Below are positions 36,001 to 49,200 of a stretch of 64,000 nucleotides of DNA, piece by piece. Made by a program: the position numbers and the translations under genes. Source of the DNA: Hydractinia symbiolongicarpus (taxonomy: Eukaryota > Cnidaria > Hydrozoa > Anthoathecata > Hydractiniidae); the NCBI RefSeq assembly GCF_029227915.1, contig NC_079881.1, positions 21,923,501 through 21,987,500 on the forward strand. Reading direction: 5' to 3'. How positions within the stretch are numbered: position 1 is the first letter of the stretch; the number at the start of each line of letters is the position of its first letter. The notes under the pieces are model-generated. The model saw only the letters and a program-made list of their open reading frames with translations. It was not told the DNA's origin and did not search any database.

Positions 36001-38487
36001 ATATAATCAATAAAGACCTTCACCTAAAAGCCTTCAGTTTCAAGCACAGCAATACTATTGTTTAGACCTTAAGCTTACCTTCTCAAGCTCGATAAGATTT
36101 GTGTCTTTGTAAATAAATAATTTGAACGTCGGTTCTTCTTCTTCTGTAGGACTGGTCCACAATTCCTCACACTGTATAAAATTACTTAAATAACTTTTTT
36201 GCATAAATGCAAACATCTGTTTACATTTAAATTCTTTTAAATTCAAATCTTGAATTCAGAATTACTACTCTATGACTATAAGGAAATCACTTCAACGTAG
36301 TAAACACAGTCAGAAAGATATAAACACACGAAGACAATAGTTAAAAGAACTGAAAAAAAGTTGCTACAATTGCATTCAGAATATATACATCAGGAATCTA
36401 CATAAATTAGATCTGCAATTAGATATTTCTATCAACATTGTATATAACTTCTTTTTCTTCTGCTTGTCCTTTTAACTTATTCACTTAATTTTGTTATTAA
36501 GATAATCAAGCCAGAGTACCTTGCTTTTCATGCGCTCAACTGTAAAACCCAACATAGTAGCCAATTCCTGTAGTTCCTTTTTTCCATATTGCTTAGTTGA
36601 TTCAAGATCCTAAAAAAATTTTGCTAAATGCATTTCTCTCACAAAAAACAAACCTTTGGTAGCCTTGTAAAAGAAAGTTGAGCAAAGAAAGTACACCATA
36701 GGATAGGCTGGTCAATCAGATGTTTAAATCAATTTCGGAAAGATAATTAAAAGTTAGAGGCTAAATTTGCCAATCAATCCCCTTTCCCAAACAGTAAAAA
36801 GCAATGTTTTCAAAACAAAACAGAAAACATTTTTTCGTTGATGTTATCAAAAGTAACATGGGTGACAACTATAACGAATCTTACCTTGCAGCAGTAGCAA
36901 ACAAAATCTTCTGAAATATCTTCAACAGTGACTTCAGCACATTTTTTATGGATAACACGAGGACAACGTGAACATAGAAAAACTTCTCCTTCTCGATGAC
37001 AAACCCAACAATACCAATCGTGTCCGTCATCTTCATAGTTCTGTAAAACAATCACATAAAGGTGGCTTTCAGAAACATATAAACTGTTTATAAAGAACAC
37101 TGTTTTGGGGGTAAGGCTTTGTTAGCCTATGTTCTGTATGCAAAAGATATAATACAGCCTTTTATTAACTGAGGTTATTGTTCAATATTTAATATGATAA
37201 ATTTAACCCTGAGGCACACAAAACGTTGCTTTTTTATTTTTTAAGGAAATTTACATTTTAAACATCTGCGAAAATAAATTCATGTGAATAGACTGAACTT
37301 AGCTACAAAAATTTTAAGTCATTTCTGACAGTAAAGCAAAGGGCAATCAGCAATTAATTATCTTACCACACCTCATAGACTCAAAACAGTCATTTTATCA
37401 CACCCCACAGAAAAATATTTTTCATGAAACTGCATTGGTCCTCACCCACTTTAGTCTAATTCAAAATGCAGTCCTGTTTACAAAATGGAGAACTCAATTT
37501 TACATGTTTCTTCCATTTATATATTTATCAAGGCTGGTGATATCAAGGTTGCTGATATATAGATAAGTTGTGTGCGCGTCCTGAAAGTAACACAGAATAT
37601 ATATCAGATTGAAAATGCAATTAAACTGTTTTTTCTCAATTACTATTTTCTCTGTTCAACAGTGAATGTTTTAGTGTCAGTCTTTTAATTCACATATACC
37701 ATTGCGGTTTGTTTGTTTGTAATTTTTGCTAGTGCATTTGTGTACGCATGTAAATTATTTTCAGTGCGAAATTAAAACATTATATATGTCAGTAAAAATG
37801 AACAACACAAGTCATAACCAGTCGTAGACCCGCAGAAAAATCCATGGAAAAAAAATGGAAAAACTCAAATGAATTCCTCCTTACTACCTACTCTTGCACC
37901 TATAATATTTGGTTCACAGGGGGCTTTATAATATACAGATATTATATACACCTCTTTTAAATAACGTACAATACAATGCTTTCACATGCAAAGAAAGCAT
38001 TTAGATTTTGAGCTTATTTGAGTTAGCTATAGATAGCTAGCTAGCTAATTGGTTTAGAATGTATGTCTGGCTGCAGGTCACGGGTAGGATTGGTAAAATA
38101 TACAAATATATTATCGCACAATTACCACCAATATGGACTCTGATGATAATAAAATTGATCTTTATTGATAATTCTGAACGAATCTACCACACAAACCTCG
38201 TAAAAATTCTCCAGACTGGGCACTCTGTATGAGGCTTTCACCTCGCCATTGCTACTCTTTCCACGCTGTGCAGATGAGTTGCTTTCTAATATAACACCAT
38301 CATGAACTGAATTTTTTAGCTGCATCTCAAGCCTCGACCGGGTTATCTGGACCTTGTCTATGGCCAGTGCACGAAAAATACGTTCACAAATTGGCGCCTG
38401 CTTCTGTTCACATGTCTTTTTTATAGCAAAATGTAATTTCCTAGCAACCCGTGGATCGGAAGCCCTTCTCACTTCGGGTTCAACCAT
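30043..38487 (-). CDS. ZMYND11: ZMYND11 (BS69) chromatin reader
   Basis: Nuclear reader linked in vertebrates to H3.3K36me3 and control of elongation and splicing. Exons (minus): 38487-38197, 37040-36885, 36609-36520, 36171-36079, 35416-35329, 35217-35162, 34502-34425, 33966-33907, 33319-33255, 32570-32432, 32253-31419, 31097-30838, 30213-30043. Phases agree throughout, giving 793 aa (human about 600). Order: winged-helix-like N-terminus (1-97), PHD (about 98-149, [17 protein letters not shown]), bromodomain (150-258, ending [11 protein letters not shown]), zinc finger (259-284, CSEC and WFCLPC), PWWP (285-330, PPWPAK, VDVRFFG, RAWIP), an acidic/basic stretch and long coiled coil (373-725), and C-terminal MYND finger ([17 protein letters not shown]). 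The extra length is the charged coiled coil. A PWWP cage aromatic appears replaced by Asp298. Start at 38487 follows an upstream in-frame break; further 5' UTR exons are possible. Confidence 0.93.
32640..32940. repeat. 42-bp minisatellite with GGCGGGAA units
   Basis: Seven head-to-tail units of AAAATAAATCASTTTYGG then YGGGAATTTAGTGTGGCGGGAGCG lie in the ZMYND11 intron between exons 33255 and 32570. The period is a multiple of three, so a 126-residue plus-strand ORF (32615-32995, [14 protein letters not shown] units) is open; it has no other support as a gene. Intact GGCGGGAA cores are at 32673, 32757 and 32925. Confidence 0.95.
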
Positions 38488-38760
38488 TATTCTAAGTGTA
38501 TAAGTGAAAAAATAATAGAGGTAACAATAACTTTCAATTCTTCAGCATGTTTTTCTTTCCAGTACCGAAGATGAGCATGTAGCTTGGGCATTTGCACTTT
38601 GTTTACGATTTGAGTTCTGACCGATATCGAGGCTGATGGAAGATGGCGACTCCTACCGCCGCACGGGATATGTATGAAAACCGCGGGAGTTTTCCAGACG
38701 GACATGCTTTTATTTCAAAAATACAATTAAAAAATGCAGTCCGCCGGAATTTGAGTTGTT
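38488..38760 (-). promoter_or_regulatory. Probable ZMYND11 5' UTR and promoter
   Basis: Immediately upstream of the ATG, this is one of the few locally GC-richer stretches. It contains AAGATGGCG at 38640-38648, a YY1-type motif commonly found near transcription starts of housekeeping genes. The minus ORF 38487-38705 overlaps but is out of frame and has no domain. Confidence 0.4.
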
Positions 38761-38769
38761 AAGTTTTCA

Positions 38770-39960
38770 TTAAAGGGGCTACGAAACGGTTGTTCGTTTT
38801 TGACCTTAGTGACTTACATGACAGTCGGGCTAATGGTGGTAAAAAAGTTTATGATCAGTAAAGACTAAATCAACATAGAACAATTAACAAGACAAATCAT
38901 CTTGCTTTAAATGTAATGTTATGGGTATCCAAATATGAGTGAGAATGACAAAAAAAATTCCCTACATATATTAAATATCCATGATTTATTCGATATAACC
39001 ACCTAACTTAACGGTAAAAAAAGTCGCTAAAAAAATTAGTCGGCAAAAATATAAAGTCGGCAAAATATTAGTCACTTGAACAAAATTTAGTCAATTTTTG
39101 CCAACTAAATTTTTGAATTTAGTCACTAATAAAGAATAATTGTATAAACTGATAAAAATTAGCAACAAGAAAGAAAAAACGGCAAAGTTGTGGTTGGAAA
39201 AAAAGTCGGAAAAAAGTTACGTCGGAAAAAAAATGTCAGCAAAAAAGTGTGGTCAGTATTAAAAAAGTCGGCAAACATTTTAGTCAGCAAAAAATATTAG
39301 TCACCTAGCGAAAATTTAATCACCTTTTGCCAACTTTTTTGTTACCAATAAGGTACCTTGCTTTTAACTCAAGTTTTCTATAAAACTTAACTTTTCGAAC
39401 TAGCTAGCTATGTCATTAAAAAATTTGCATCGAAACATTCAAGTTCAAAGGAACAACAATGATTTTAAAATCTTTTTAGAGGTATTTATTACCTTCTTAA
39501 AGCTAGTACCTAGCATTTTTTAACAAACAAAGCTACCCGCGTAGTCTCTGTTAAAACAAACTTTCGACACTTACTGTTATTTAGTACATTCAAAGACCGT
39601 AGCTTATTTTACCGCCAAAAAAAACACTAAAGGAAAATTTTTCTTTTCCTAGAAAATAAAAATAAATAAGTAGCAAATTTATTATAAAAAAAATTAATTA
39701 CTATTAAAGTTGTATAGACGTCTATGTGGTTTTAAAGTGTGTATGATTTCTTGCACATTGACCTTTTGAGTGGTCCGTTTATTACGAATGATACGGCCTA
39801 CGACTTAAAAGTAACTTTACTCCGGTAGAAAACCCAGATTTACGCTAAAACTGATTTTTGTGTTCGTTGTATTTTTGAGAATTACAAAACCTTCTTTCAA
39901 AAGTACCCAACAAGCTCTTCACTTGCTGCTTGCAATAAAAATTTTGAAAGCCAGCTCACT
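38770..39960. other. Intergenic between ZMYND11 and a LINE
   Basis: No gene was found. It contains the degenerate AGTCGGCAAAAA array listed separately. Confidence 0.5.
39005..39350. repeat. Degenerate array of AGTCGGCAAAAA-like units
   Basis: Many imperfect copies of AGTCGGCAAAAA, AGTCACT..AAATTTAGTCA and TTTTGCCAACT recur at irregular intervals of roughly 12-25 bases, some inverted. It looks like an eroded simple satellite or nested element ends. Confidence 0.6.
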
Positions 39961-42104
39961 CTCCAATTAAAATTAATGGCTTTATCAAAACTTAAGCCAA
40001 GCAGGCGCAAGTATTTCTATTTTTTAATCTTCTTGTCAGGGGATATCTGCCCAGGTGCTGTTAGGTATCCCTGTTTTTCATGCTTAAAATCTGTGGCAAA
40101 AACACACAAAGCAATTTCGTGTGACGAGTGTGGACTATGGGCTCATAGAAAATATGAGACTATATCGGATAAAAAATATCAAAAATATATGAAGACTCCT
40201 GAAGATAAACTGTTTTGTGTGTGCAGTCCTCGTCTTTCTCGTAATTTGCCGTTTGCTAATGAGGAGTCATTTGGTGAGGAAATTCCGGACAACATCAAAA
40301 TTACTATTGATGAAAACTTTGATTTTGAGGTAATCAGAAATGGGAAGGACTAAAAAATGGCCCACCTCAACATTAATGGTCTGTCATTCAAACTAGACCG
40401 TGTTAAACTTCTGCTACATCAAACAAAACTTGATGTATTCTCCATCTGTGAAAACAAAATTGATGACACCATCACTGACAATGATGTTAAAATTGAAGGC
40501 TATGTTTATTATAGGAATGATCGGAATAGACGAGATGGGAGTGTTTTGATTTTTGTAAATGAAAACTTGGATAGCCACCTTTTGAAGCACCTATACTGCA
40601 AAAATGTTGAATCACTATGGGTGAAAGTGTTCCTGAAAAAAAATAAACCTACTTACGTGTGTGCGGTTTACAGGCCACCTGGAGGTACTGATTTGCAGAG
40701 TACTGAAGACCTGTGTACTCATTTTCAAACTGCCAAAAGAAAAAGAAGTTTTTATCTTGGGAGATTTTAACAAGTAACATGCTTTCAAAATATGCTCTTT
40801 CCTCCAAAATAAAGGAATTATGCTCCACTCAACATATTATGGAGCCAACTCGTGTTACTGAAAATGGCAGCACTCTTATAGACTTGATACTTTTTAACAT
40901 TTCTTGTATTTCTAAAAATTGATGTCATGGATTAATTCATCAGCGATCACAGCTTAGTTTATGTGATCAGAAAATTTAAAAGGCTAAGATTTGAACCTAA
41001 AACTATCAAAAACTTTAGTGAAGAGGCTTTTCTAAAGGACCTCAGTAATTTAGACTGGTCATATTTTGATTATTATGATGACCTTAATAAAGCATACGAG
41101 AAACTGAATAAAAATGTTAAAACAGTGGCTGACAAACATGTTCCTTAAAACACAAATTTTCCGGCCGTGTTTAGGCATGGGTCACTGATGAATTAATTAA
41201 TAGCCATCAAAGAAAGAGACTTCTTAAAACGGAAAGCATCAAAAACAAAATCTATCATAGACTAGGAAGCTTTCAAACATAAGGTCGACTCAAAAACGAG
41301 TACTATAATGACGTTTTGTAGGACTTTCAAAAACGGCCAAAACAACCTTGGAAAGCCTTAAAAAAAACTGGTTTCTGATAAGTCAGGCAATATTGCCTCA
41401 ATAAAACGAGTAGTCCAAAACGATGGTACAGAAACATCCCACCCGAAAGAAATTTCCAACACATTTAATTCATTTTTTGTCACTGTTGGTGCCAAACTGA
41501 CCTCAAAATTTTCTTCCAGCACTACTAATGTTAATCCACCAGTTAACAGGCGCGATTTTCGATGGGCTCCTATTGAGACCAAAAGTGTCGAAAAAATAAT
41601 TAGTTCACTAAAACTTAGGCTTGGACGGAATTGTTTCACGACTGCTAAAACCAGGTTCGTCGGTTTTAGGTATTTATTTATCAAAACTTTTCAACAAATC
41701 TTTATTTACTGGTTATGTACCTAAATGTTGGAAGAATAAAAAAGGCCTACTTTTAAAAGTGCGGCAATAAAACAGATCCTACTAATTATCCAATCTCCAT
41801 CTTGCCAATTCCTATGAAAATTTTTAAAAAGTAAATGCATGAACAAATTTCTCATTTTATTTCTGAGCACAACTAGCACAAATAACAGACAGTCCGGGTT
41901 TCGAAAACTAGTCGATGTTTCTGATTTTATTCTTACAGAGCTAGACCAACAAAACTTTGTTTGTGCTGTACTCATTGACCTTGAAAAATCTTTTGACACT
42001 GTGATCATGAAATTTTGTTAAAAAAGCTATGGTGTTTTGGCATCAGAGATGCTGCATTGGACTAGTTCAAGTCTACTTAACGGGTCGAGTGAAGCGGACT
42101 CCAC
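39960..42104 (+). mobile_element. Decayed non-LTR retrotransposon (PHD-EN-RT)
   Basis: Frame-broken LINE in three parts. At 39976-40353 there is a PHD-like zinc finger (YPCFSC, ISCDEC, FCVC). At 40357-41000 lies an APE-type endonuclease (HLNINGL, FSICENKID, YRPPGG, then SDHSLVYVIRK after frameshifts). At about 41560-42050 is the start of a reverse transcriptase, with NRQSGFRKL and motif A as DLEKSFDTV. The downstream catalytic FADD-type motif and the 3' end are missing; the copy stops at a hairpin MITE and (AT)n tract. The PHD-plus-APE layout suits the CR1/L2-like clades, but the clade is not certain. It is dead: multiple stops and shifts. Confidence 0.9.
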
Positions 42105-42169
42105 CCTCGTCCCCAGGGTTTTTTGCTTTCTTGATATGAGAAAAAGACAAAAAAACCTGGGGATGAGAA
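42105..42169. mobile_element. Hairpin MITE at the broken LINE end
   Basis: CCTCGTCCCCAGGGTTTTTT faces AAAAAAACCTGGGGATGAG, with a short loop. Same family as 22745 and 27331. It interrupts or borders the RT fragment. Confidence 0.85.
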
Positions 42170-42220
42170 TGCAGCTGACTTTTGTAAACGACACCAGATC
42201 AGATCTGCTTCATAAAGACG

Positions 42221-42488
<268 letters not shown>

Positions 42489-42489
42489 T

Positions 42490-43238
42490 ATTAAATTCCA
42501 TATCCTCTGTATTCTGTTTTGGGGTCATTATTTGCCTAGAGACTTTGATAAGCTTGTGGAAGGAGTAAGGTAGCAGGTACACAGGGACGCCTACTGGTTG
42601 CGAGATTAGTCAGCTTCACAAAAATCAGTCACACTAAGTAATATTAGTATTTATTTTCATTTTGATATAAACTTATTTCTCTAATAAAATATGCAATACA
42701 TTAAAAAATTTATGTTGAAATAAATAAAGATAAATAAAACAAACGCAAATATACGAAAAAGAAGTTCTGGTTAACAAGAAATTTTGGACTGCGCCAAAAC
42801 TTCTTGTTAATCAAAACGCTAGTAACAACTACACAGGTTTTTTTCGTTTGACAGTAAAATGAAGTACTAGCAAAATGGAGTATTATACGGAGTCAAAACA
42901 AATAGGGGGAGGGGGTGCTTAGAAGGGCCCACTATGTAGGAGTCTAAATGCAGTTCTAAGCGATGTTGTTATTTATTTGGCAAGTTAGTTAAAAATACAT
43001 TTACCACTCAAAGGCGTTTGGTCGAAACTTTAAACATTCTTGAAGTCCCATTGATGTCTGTAAATGTAATTTACATTGATTGACATCAGCATTTAGTGAT
43101 TAGAATTTTTCTAAAGTTAAAAAGCAGAACCACTAGAAGTAGGGTATTACAGTAGGCTTAGATTTTAAGATAGTAGGACGCTCGCTAGGCAAGATCGTCA
43201 GAAGTTTTCTTTTTCATCTATCCGCCTTAGCTTTTTTC
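42490..43238. other. Intergenic, probable GTF3C4 3' flank
   Basis: No ORF or element was recognised. The part next to 43239 should contain the minus-strand GTF3C4 3' UTR. Confidence 0.5.
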
Positions 43239-46200
43239 TTACAGGCCATAGCACTCCACAAACGCACATCCACAAAACGGACAAGTGTCTATGTTTAACA
43301 AGACGCTATCTACAGTGAGTTCGCCAGAAAGGTACTTATTTGCAACAGTTTTTCTACAACCCATACACGTTCGATAACTTGCCTCTGTTAGTAATCGCAA
43401 TGTTAACCTACAACGTGGAAATTTATGATTGTTTGCACAAACGCCTGACCTAGCTGAGTTTAAAACAGTGTCAGAGTCGCAATAAGGGCACTTCTCCCGA
43501 GGTCTACTCCAGCGACGGTACACGAAGTTATGTGACGAAGCACTATGGCTGATATGCACCCCCTTAGAACACTGTTGGGCGTGGCCTATTTTCACATCGG
43601 AATCTGCTGTGCTGCTTTCACTATTGTTTTCCGGTAGTATGTCATCGATAGTTTCGCTTTTGATAACATCTTGCTCGACACCGTCAATTTTCTTATCATC
43701 TTCTTTAAGTCGCGCGAGTTCTTTCAAAGAATCGTCATCTTGAAGTAAGGTAAAACATTTCGTAGACAGTTCGTGACTATCTGATGAGGTATCTATTTGT
43801 AGCAACCAATCAGCAATCAACAACAACGTCAGGTGACCTGAAGTGGAGAACAAAGAAGTACACACCTAAATGCGGGAATTCGTCCGTCGGTACTTGCAGC
43901 TACCATTATGTTTTACCATTCTTAAGATTTACTCAGCTTACTCAATACTTGCTAGCTTTAATAGAAATAAGTTTCGCTAGTTAAGATAATTAACCAATCC
44001 TGAGCGGATCTAAACAGCTCCAATCGAAACATCTCTACTACATGGAGGAGACCATCTAATTGTTATAGGGATTTAATTGACTCTTGCGGAGGTCAAGTGG
44101 AGAAATTGCTAATTGCATTAAAACATTTTCGGATTGGTGATTTCAGCAGTACCTGGTGAAGATTTCTTATTGACTCCAGTTGAGTATTTTTTTAAATTTT
44201 ATGGAAGTGATGATTTTCTCAAGTTCGGTTAAGATGTTTATCTATCAAGGCATCTTACTTATGTGAAGTATTCACGGACACCGAGACAGTGCTTACTGTA
44301 CACACCAGAAATTGATGTCGATAAAATAAAGTGCTATTTTCTTACCACAATACGACTGCTTCAACCAACCACTTTCTAACAGTTGAACACACTTTAATAA
44401 CATCTCCTTAAAAAATAAAAGTTCTATCTTCTGCTCGATTTTTCGTATAACAGGATCATCAAATTCCATCGACAACATATTCGTGCTCACTTCTTCCCTG
44501 GTGATTGATGTATCCCTAACACGAAGAAAATATAAATTACAATATGAAAATATAAACGTTAGTTTGTTCTCTAAAAAATTATTTTCAATTTGGCCTTCTT
44601 TTGAGATAAAAAAATAATTATTTGAGGAAAAAGGCTATAAACGCACCAAAACTACCTAACAAAATGCTGAATGGAAAAAGTACTTTTAAAACGTATAAGA
44701 ACTGGAAAATTTTGTTACAAAAAATTTTATGACTCATTGACATAGGCTAACTTTGACACTAAGAGCATCGACACCTGGAAAACTGGACTTTTTTTAAAGA
44801 TCTCTTTGCGGCATTGACTAAAAATTTATCAAAGGAAAATATGTAGCACTAATAAGGTATTGATCCTAAAATTCAGGATTTACTCATCCAGACACCAACC
44901 TTAAGCCTGTCTGTCTCATGTAACGCAACTGATTAAAATACAAGTAAATTTGTAATTCTTTTATCTCCTTCTCGTATGTATCAGGCTCATCACAGTATTT
45001 GTGCAGAGACGGTGGCAGTAAGAAGTCCTCTGCAGCAGACACAGAAAAATACTCTCGAACAACCATGTCTAAATTGAGTGTTTTGTTGATAAGTTGTTCA
45101 GCAATGGCTTCTGGTGACATGAATGGAAGAAAGGATACCTCAAAATAAAAATTACGAAATAGTACCCTGGTTTGACGTTATGTAGACACACTTTTTATAA
45201 TGAACTACACTTGTCAGCTTTGAAAAGTTATCTTATACCTCCATTTGTTTGACAAAGGTACTTTGGTGTAACAGTAAACGAGATGCGCATGAAACCCTAG
45301 CCAACATTGTCATATTTGGTTCAGCAGAAATTCCCAAACATCGAAAGCCACGCAACACATTATTATCACAGAACGGCAAACTTTCGTTGTCTACAAAACA
45401 AAATTGAGAATCAAGTAACCTACTTTACAGGTCATAAATTTTTTTAAGGATTTTCAGATCTGCAAATTATAAATGTTTGCTAGCTTTCAAATTTGTAAAC
45501 TGTCCTAATGCCAAAATTCATCTTAAATTATTTTGACAATTAATATTTTCCATAAAAAAAGTATCAATGACTGAAAAACAATTTTATGTCATTCAAAAAT
45601 ATGGAAATTTAGCAGCATTGAGCATGGTTTACATGTTATTTCCTCAAAGAGTAAACAATGTTAACAATAAATCGCTTTTCATGACTTTCATGATTTCTTT
45701 CACAAAACCTTATGTCATATTTGTTTGCCAGCTAAGCCAAGAATGCTAATTGGTTCAAATGTGTAACGAAAGAAGGACAAAGGTTAAGCATGCTCTTAAG
45801 CTCTGAAGCTATAGAAATGTTGAGGGTTTATAGCAAGTTACAAACGACCTAAAGAAGAAAATGTTCAAATGTTTCATCATTTCCGTAAGCCACAAAGGGT
45901 ATATGAATTTTTTTCCTAGATTCGATAATTTCACAGACCTGTATTTAACCTTAATTTTTTATTTTTTAACTATTTAACCTGTTCATACCTATGTCAAAAT
46001 ATTGCGTCGCTCCACCACTCGCTGTCAACACATACTTGTCAGACAGGCACTGCAGGGATGTGATTGGTGATGTATGACAACTGGGTGCTAACTCACATGA
46101 CAAACACAGCAGAGAGCCATCCTCTTGTTTCGTAGTTTTAAACACAACAATATCAGCCCCTTTAGTAGCTACGAGTCGAAGAACAGAATCCTACAACATA

Positions 46201-49200
46201 CAGAACATATTTAACACTGCTGCTATTTAAAAGACTTTGAGCTAAAAGGTTACTGAGAAAAAAAGATGACAATCACAGAGATTAATAGACTTTCAATGTC
46301 TGTTATATACATTTTATTTAATTTTTTGCATGATAACAAATGTAGTATTTATACATACTTTAGGTGAAATCCATTCAGTGAATAATACATTTAACATATC
46401 TTTTTCCTCCCAAATTTTTGATGTGTGGACACACTCACAACAATATTGTCCATTTTGAACAGAGATCCTTAGGTGGTACGCATTTATACAACCATTAGAG
46501 AATCCAACAGCAAGGTAAGCTACACAAATAACAATCAGAAAATGATACTGTTATTGATAAAATGAACTTAAACTAAACAGGATTCGTTCAAGAAATTTGC
46601 ATCCTGTTTTACTTATTTTTTGTTTCTAGTACCTTTGTTAGCGATGTTCTAAGAAATAATACAAGCTGCACACCTATTTTTATTTAAAGTTCTTTCTTAT
46701 CCTCATTCAAAGACTGAGTTATGTTTTCTTCTAAAAACAAACATCCTACCATCAGCTGATCCACTTTGGTGCCATGATAGACTAGTTGGCCAACCTGACT
46801 CGGTCTGCCAACCTTCTAGCCTTTCAATCTTGCTTTGACTTTTATCTTGTAAATTAAACGTTATTAACCATACATGTAACAGCCCAGATAGACTAGCTGT
46901 GACAAAAAAGAGTTTAGTGTGTTCACATTTTACATAAGTTTGAAAATAACTTGAGTAATATATATTATCTGGATTCTTGTTTGTGCAGCAGTGATGACAA
47001 TACCACGAAACAGGACACCAACACACCACTGACGTAAACAACATATGTGACTTCTTAGAAAACACAGAACACAAATCAACATGCTCTTGCTTAGTTTTCG
47101 AGTCACTACACTTATTGCCGTCATTATTTTTAGTTTCAATATCATGCCAGTCAGTCTCCAAGAAGTATTGCTTTAAGGAATCAGTTACAGCAATACAAGG
47201 AGCCCAAATTCCAGTTATTACTTCGATACATTGTATGTAAACGGACCCATTGACACCTAAAGTGGCCATGCAGCATCTGAAAAAACAAAAGAATTTTAAC
47301 AATCTCTTATAATAATACGGAGACTGTGTATGATGTAACAAGCTAGCTAACTACCTACAAAATCTTTCACAGACTTGAACTTTTGCAGGATAGTAGGATG
47401 TATAATTATTTTCACATTTCCTGTAAACTTTACAAGGGGAGTCAAGCAATATGACAAGTGGGATAATTTTTTTCAGAATTTAAAACGTTATTAAGTTATT
47501 TTTTATTTTTTTGTTTCTGACATCCTGTTAAACTTTTGTCAGCCTACACGTAAAATTCCAGGTTATTTTTACAGGAGGTTGTAGACATTTGATTGGCAAT
47601 TTGCATGAGTTTATGACTTTACTTTAATCTATTAGAGAATGGCATGGTTGATCATGTTTTTGTTTATGTTGCAAACTGCTGTTTTTTAAAATTTTGCATA
47701 AACTATTGTGGGGAAAAGACCACATGCAATATACTGAAAGAACAAATTCACTTTTTGTTAAGAATTTAAAAATTGTAGTAATAAAACTTTGTTTGGTGAT
47801 AATGTAACAATTACTAATTTTTCTGACTAAAACTTTTTTGTTTTATATATTGTATGAAATGCTTCATTTTTCTATAATTTGATGTGTTTCATAACCTTTT
47901 TGTGGAAAATTTACGGACAATGGCAATATAGGACATGCTAAAAGAACTGATTTTTGTTGATTTGGATGTGCTCCTCAAAAACTAATCTGTTTTACATTTT
48001 GTGTAAACTTTTTTGAGGGCGGACCGTATGTATTCCAAAAATAATATCTTTGTTCATTCAAAATTTACTCCTTTTTTTTACGTTTAAAATGGTTGGTAAA
48101 GGTCACTACAGATCATCATACTAAGAAAAAATTTTGTGTTCTTAACCGGTTATATAATTTTTACATTGTGTGCATATTTTTGGGGAACAGGATAGTATGT
48201 AACCGATTTTTGAGATATAAATTTGATTTTTTTTTTTGACACTTTTGATTAAAATATTAAAGCTTTTCAACGTAATCGAAAGTAATCACCTTATAAGATG
48301 TAAATATTTGAGATGTGTCATTTCTGACTTTATTATTATTGTTAGTGTTGTACATGATTCTATACATTATTTTGATCAGCGTTTTAAGCTTTACACATTG
48401 GAAGCAATGTGTAAACAAATTTCAGGAAAAATTTTTTGTGTATTAACGGGTCCTGACAGACGTCATCAAAATACAAGCTATGATTCTCTTTTCCAATGCA
48501 CTCCTGCCTAAGTCGATTTTACAGTGTAAGTTTCTAAAGAATTTTTTTTTCCGTACTTTACTTCCGGACTTTACTTACACTTATATCTCCTTATGCGTGC
48601 ACCTAAAACTTTGAGGCCAAATAACTTAGAAACGAGGTGGTGACGTCAATGATTTTTCACCGCGTGGGTAACTAGGGACACTTAGGACCAATTTGGGTAA
48701 TTTTCCAAAACTTGGGTCCCCAAATCCGTTTCGGAATGGACGTGTTGATGACGTCATCAAAAAACCTTCAAACCTTATATCTCTTCAACCGTTTCTCAAA
48801 AGTACATGATCCTATACAATTTTTGCGCTTTGACTGGTCCTTGCTGACGCCAGCAAAAATTTAAAACCCTTACACCTCCTTAGGCGTTCGTCAAAAACAT
48901 ATCATCATATACATTTTCTTGATCAGCGCTTTAAGCTCTACACAATAAAGGCAGCGTGGAAACAAGGTTCTAATTTTTTTTGGTGAATGGGTTGCTGACG
49001 TCATCAGAATTAAAATAGCGCTTTTTTTTAAATTTTATCCTACCTTGGTGGATATTTCCACGGGCTTTATCAACTAGTTATATATATTGCAAAGTATCAT
49101 GAAATGCGGTAATAACTAACATAATGTTAACATTAATGATAGAAATCACTAACGCAATGCAGCATTAAAAAGTAAAAATTCTACTTTTTTGCAACACATT

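Noticed and set aside
38487-38705. 72-residue ORF upstream of ZMYND11
   Set aside because: Out of frame with the gene, no domain, overlaps the likely 5' UTR.
43839-43878. Alternative earlier acceptor for the last GTF3C4 exon
   Set aside because: Using CATTTAG at about 43866 brings a stop codon in the required phase; the acceptor at 43838-43839 keeps the frame.
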